NCBI GenBank assembly: GCA_014338405.1
Contig: JTDE01000026.1
Span: 297,978-361,977 of the forward strand
Length of the DNA: 64,000 nucleotides
Reading direction: 5' to 3'
Origin: Paragonimus skrjabini miyazakii
Taxonomy: Eukaryota > Platyhelminthes > Trematoda > Plagiorchiida > Troglotrematidae
The notes below the pieces were generated by a model that was not told the DNA's origin, did no database searches, and saw only the letters and a program-made list of their open reading frames with translations. Positions 60,395 to 64,000 of this stretch are shown in pieces. Each line of letters opens with the position of its first letter. Within the stretch, counting starts at the first letter, position 1. Made by a program: the position numbers and the translations under genes.

Positions 60395-63300
60395 GGCCCC
60401 ATAAGTAAGACAGCTTCATTGCGGCTTCCACTGCCCCGCGTCATTAAGTGCACTCACTTCACATGCAATTCGGCCCAACAACGACAACATTCACGCCACT
60501 GAGCTCGGTTGACCGCCAACTTACCTAACGTCCGACTCTGTGAGTCGCGAGGGCCTCAGCCCGGGAGACGCACCCGATCTACAGTGACCAACCCCTCCGT
60601 GAACGATTTCATTTGTCTACCCCAGGTCATCACCTGTCCACCTCACACCTTGCGCCAGTCGACCGCAGCGTCGGCAAATATTACTCGCAGTGGCAAACGA
60701 CTAGCTGGCACCCTTAGTACATGACCTAACCACCTAAGTCTGAGCAAGTGTAAGGATTGAACGAAAGAACTCGTTTGACAATGAATGCCAAATACTCGCT
60801 TCTTAACTTCCTCGTTGCTCACTCGCTGGTGCCACCCGATATGAGCAATTGAATGCAAACATCGGTGGTCGACTACCTGATGATGGTTCACATCCTCTAC
60901 CCTGAGCGGCCAGGTTTCGCTCCCATAAAGTAATACAGCCCTCACCGTTGTCGTTGTTGTTGTTGTTGCCTCACCTCCGTCGCCGCCGCCGCTGATGCAG
61001 CTTCACAGCTAAACAAACCGGTCAGCAACCTCCATAATTTCGTTATCTAACATTAAGTCTACCTAATCACAGCAATCTTACAGAAGCATTTTGCAATTTG
61101 AGACTGCGAAGGGCATTCCGAAGTACTCAGCAACGTTGTTTTTGATGCTTGGAAGTTGTCAAACAGAAACACCTTGTCGCCGGTATAATCAAAATCAGTC
61201 AGCTCCCCACCAGGTAGGAGATCCACACGGATATCTTGTGACTGCCGCAGACAACCATGCACAGATTAAACAAAAAAAGATGAAAGTTGACAGCCTTGAC
61301 GTACGTGGTTCATAATGTTGCAACTGTCAGACAGCTCACTGTAAACCCTAACCTGAGCCGAAGTATGTGAGTAAAGTACCGTCATTATGTTCACCTGCTT
61401 GGTCGATACACCTTTGTGTTAAAGCCATCCTAGAAGTGTAAGTCAACCCACCGAATCGAACGCATCTTTATGGTCGGGAAATATGGCAGTTGTTGACCGA
61501 CGGTACACATGACGCTGCTCCAAAATTTGATGAAGGGTAAAAATGTTATCTATAAATTCCCGCTTGGGGCGAAACTCTGCCTGTTTTCCCCTAATGCTTG
61601 AGTCTCGAGCTGCAGTGAGAGGACGAAGTATAATGGATGCTAGAACCCTAGAAATGGCTGGGGTCAAACTAATTCCCCTATGGTTTTTGCAAGAGCTCTT
61701 GATACCTTTCTTGAATATAGGAACTAGTAGCGCGTGACCTCAGCACGGAGGAATGGTCTACATCGTTCACATAAGTTGAAACAACTGAGTCAAGGCCTCT
61801 ATTAACGCTTCTCTACCTTCTTTGAAAAGTGCCTTGAAAAGATCGTCTGGGCCAGCAGCCCTATTGCTTTTAAAAGCCGAGATGCAATCGCGAACCTCAG
61901 TCTCACTGGGTAGTTCAAAATCTACCGACCAGGGCGTTACATCACAAGTTTGTGGTGGCAGCACAATAAAAGCAAGAGGCCAGCCCAACGTTCTAACCTT
62001 CTGGACTTATTATAAATTAGTGTGCCATCTGCTTCGCTGATAGCTTCACTGACAGACGGTCGCCTGGGACCAGTAGCACAGATCAGCTTAAAGAGTTTGC
62101 CGCTGTTCCCTGAGGCAAAAGCGATCTCCATTTCCTTAACTTTTTCCACTAACCAAGCCTCACTATCAGCCTTTAGACTACGTTTCAGCTTCCTACGGAT
62201 ATCTCTTCTAGACTTATCATGTGAACTGCCAGGAGGAATCTTCCATCTGGCTGCTAACAACTTTAGGGATTTCTCTGAGATCCAGTGTTTGTTTAACCCA
62301 TGTACTCCTGTGCCGCATGCTATAGTACCTGCTTTCTGAATAGCTTGTGAGATTTGTGTCCAGCGACTACTAGGGTCTTCGGAGAGAGTACCACAAAGGC
62401 AGCTTTCTAAGCTGGTCTGGTACTTATGCTTTACCGATGGTAAAGCCAATTTCTCAACAGCCAGTCGTTACTGTTGGTGGGGCCGTTGTCCAGCAAATCT
62501 AAGAACAAAACGACAACATACCAATGCATTATCTGAGTCCAAGTACATGCTCTAATAAGAACGACGGTCTTGGATGGAACCACGCCACCTGTAAATAACA
62601 GCTATGTGGTCTATCTGAGACCAGGCCTGATTCGGAGCAGGCGGGCGCCAAGTATAGCAATGATGTGAACGATGCCTAAAACTAGTGCTGGCTAAAAATA
62701 GCTGATACTCAGCACACAGCTATAACAATCACCCGCCATTATCTGACCGATGTGACGCTGTCCGAAACCTGCTACCTAGATGAGATTCGACCTCATCAGG
62801 GTGACAGACCTGAGTATTTATATCCCCGGCCACAACGACTGCATCAGAGCCACATGTCGACCGAAGGATAGCGGCCAGATCCGAATAAAATGCTTCCATG
62901 ACGCCGACGTCACTACAGTCAGTGGGAGCGTAAGCAGACACAACGAAAAGATTTCTGAAAGTCTTGCGTCTAGAGCTGGCGTTAACGAAACCTGCCAAGC
63001 GGAGAGCACAAATTGTATTGTCAACAGGAATCCAATCTACCAATGAGGCTGCGGCCGTCGAGCTAAGGACTATACCCACTCCAGCCTGACCTGTAACGGT
63101 GGCTGTAGAGTCAACCGAAGTGTATAACCAGTATCGGGTAGACAGTGCGGTTGCTTTCAGTTCCATACACTGAATACTGTCCTGGATTCTAGTCCCTGAA
63201 ACACAACAAACATCAACCTACAGTGAGTCTAACGTTCGTGCGAGAGCGGCCTGTTGACCTATTTGTTTTAGAGTGCGAACGTTGAAAGCACCTATATTAA

Positions 63301-63985
63301 TTCGCATTCTAGGTCTAAGCAAGGGACGAGGGAGGTCAGAGGCTGAGTTATGAGAGGTGGGACTGACCGACACAGTGGTACTATGATTGGGTACACCTAT
63401 TGTGGGACCTGCAGAGTAATCACCAGAAATGGGGGTCGGGAGCGGCCTGATAGACAAATTTGATAGGATATAGGGGGAATGGTCAGCAGTAGCATGTTTT
63501 CGTCTATCCACCCTGCTGTATGCAGCAGATAAGGAGACCCGGTTTATACTGCGAGACGTCCGATGCGGTACAGAATTATTGCTGCTGTGATTATTCAAGG
63601 TTGTGTGTGAGCTGACACACTGCCACGACGCCCAGACCTAGGCAGGAGAACGATTACGGTTCTTAACCAAAGCTTTTGGCTCAAAAGTCTGTACCGCAAG
63701 GCAGCGGGTAGGTGGCAGCGTACGAAAAACTGGTATGTTTTCCGGAAAAACATGTCAACCTGCATCCAATCTCCAACCTTGAGGACCACGAGACTGGTTT
63801 GTCAGAACTCTGCTTAGTGATCTACCTGGTATGAGTGACTTTATCGGTGTGGTGGCCACACCGTCCAATTTAGCCCAGTAGGTCATCGAGATGTTCAAAC
63901 TGTCACACCACATCAAGGTCCAGTCTCGTTATGGCGGACGGGGTTTATACGAACTTCTGAAAATTCCGCAGCTAAGCCATTTCAT
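60395..63985 (-). mobile_element. RTE/SR2-like non-LTR retrotransposon (LINE), copy B, inactivated
   Basis: Read leftwards. The 5' end is near 63985. The endonuclease domain starts with RINIGAFNVRTLKQIGQQAA (about 63310-63250) and continues with AGVGIVLSS, LVDWIPVDN, LFVVSAYAPTDC and VVVAGDINTQV (63166-62729), which hold the AP-type endonuclease motifs. A linker follows (62449-61937, one 170-codon open frame with RRDIRRKLKRSLKADSEAWL). Reverse transcriptase pieces are FKSNRAAGPDDLFKALF (61988-61767), LTAARDSSIRGKQAEFRPKR and FPDHKDAFDSVG (61667-61443). The catalytic YADD is replaced by YTGDKVFLF near 61180. The C-terminal block ALLYGSETWPLRVEDVNHHQ and RLRWLGHVLR is at 60945-60643. Frameshifts and stops separate the pieces. 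It is collinear with copy A and lies in intron 3, antisense to the host gene. Confidence 0.9.
60947..60992. repeat. Trinucleotide repeats inside LINE copy B
   Basis: An interrupted (GTT)n run (about 60947-60968) and a short (CCG)n run (about 60977-60992) replace about 90 bases that copy A keeps near 16310-16410. This suggests a deletion followed by repeat growth, or slippage, in copy B. Confidence 0.75.
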
Positions 63986-64000
63986 TGTGAACATGTTTTT

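Noticed and set aside
58411..64000. Search for the next tolloid exon (HELGH zinc motif, CUB domain)
   Set aside because: Nothing convincing seen; the right part is LINE copy B on the other strand. The exon is presumed beyond the window.
1..64000. CRISPR arrays, operons, rRNA, prokaryotic signals
   Set aside because: No regularly spaced repeats or dense collinear genes; the splice signals and repeat content are eukaryotic.

Overview
The window looks like one locus of a large, repeat-rich flatworm genome, most likely a digenean trematode. This is inferred from AT-rich DNA without dense bacterial-type genes, consensus GT-AG splice sites, introns of tens of kilobases, and a mobile-element mix (RTE/SR2-like LINEs, Penelope-like elements, gypsy-type LTR remnants, tRNA-derived SINEs) of the kind known from trematodes. 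I ran no searches, so the species is not fixed.

The only host gene I can support is a tolloid/BMP1-like astacin metalloprotease on the + strand, of which only the 5' part lies here. Exon 2 (38605-38884) carries the conserved tolloid prodomain start (GDIALDSEE). Exon 3 (57971-58410) carries an Arg-rich prodomain, the furin-type site RTRRTKR, and the start of the catalytic domain (AATAYVSRTWPNGVIPYII...NFS). Exons 2 and 3 join in phase (CA|A). A candidate signal-peptide exon at 899-956 is also in phase with exon 2 (G|AT). The rest of the protease, including the zinc-binding HExxH motif, the CUB domains and the EGF domains, was not found and presumably lies beyond base 64000.

The remainder reads as intron filled with decayed mobile DNA. 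From left to right: a gypsy integrase fragment (about 1.4-2.15 kb, -); a clipped tRNA SINE and a hairpin resembling a hammerhead ribozyme (3.1-3.3 kb); a palindromic-armed tRNA-core repeat (4.5-5.0 kb); a Penelope remnant (5.6-7.4 kb, +); a second palindromic-armed repeat with a 9-bp target duplication (9.5-10.0 kb); a near full-length dead RTE-type LINE (15.7-19.3 kb, -); an inverted-dimer tRNA SINE with an 11-bp target duplication (20.26-20.49 kb); tRNA-like elements at 28.4 and 32.2 kb; a Penelope element with inverted terminal repeats, each holding a hammerhead-like motif (42.8-45.75 kb); a third palindromic-armed repeat with a 10-bp target duplication (46.85-47.27 kb); an (AT)24 microsatellite at 54.15 kb; a Penelope 3' remnant with a third hammerhead-like motif (56.06-57.5 kb, -); and a second copy of the LINE (60.4-63.98 kb, -).

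The most interesting structures are the hammerhead-like ribozyme motifs of the Penelope terminal repeats, where two copies show a compensatory stem change, and the palindromic tRNA-derived elements that carry target-site duplications. Most other open reading frames appear to be chance.
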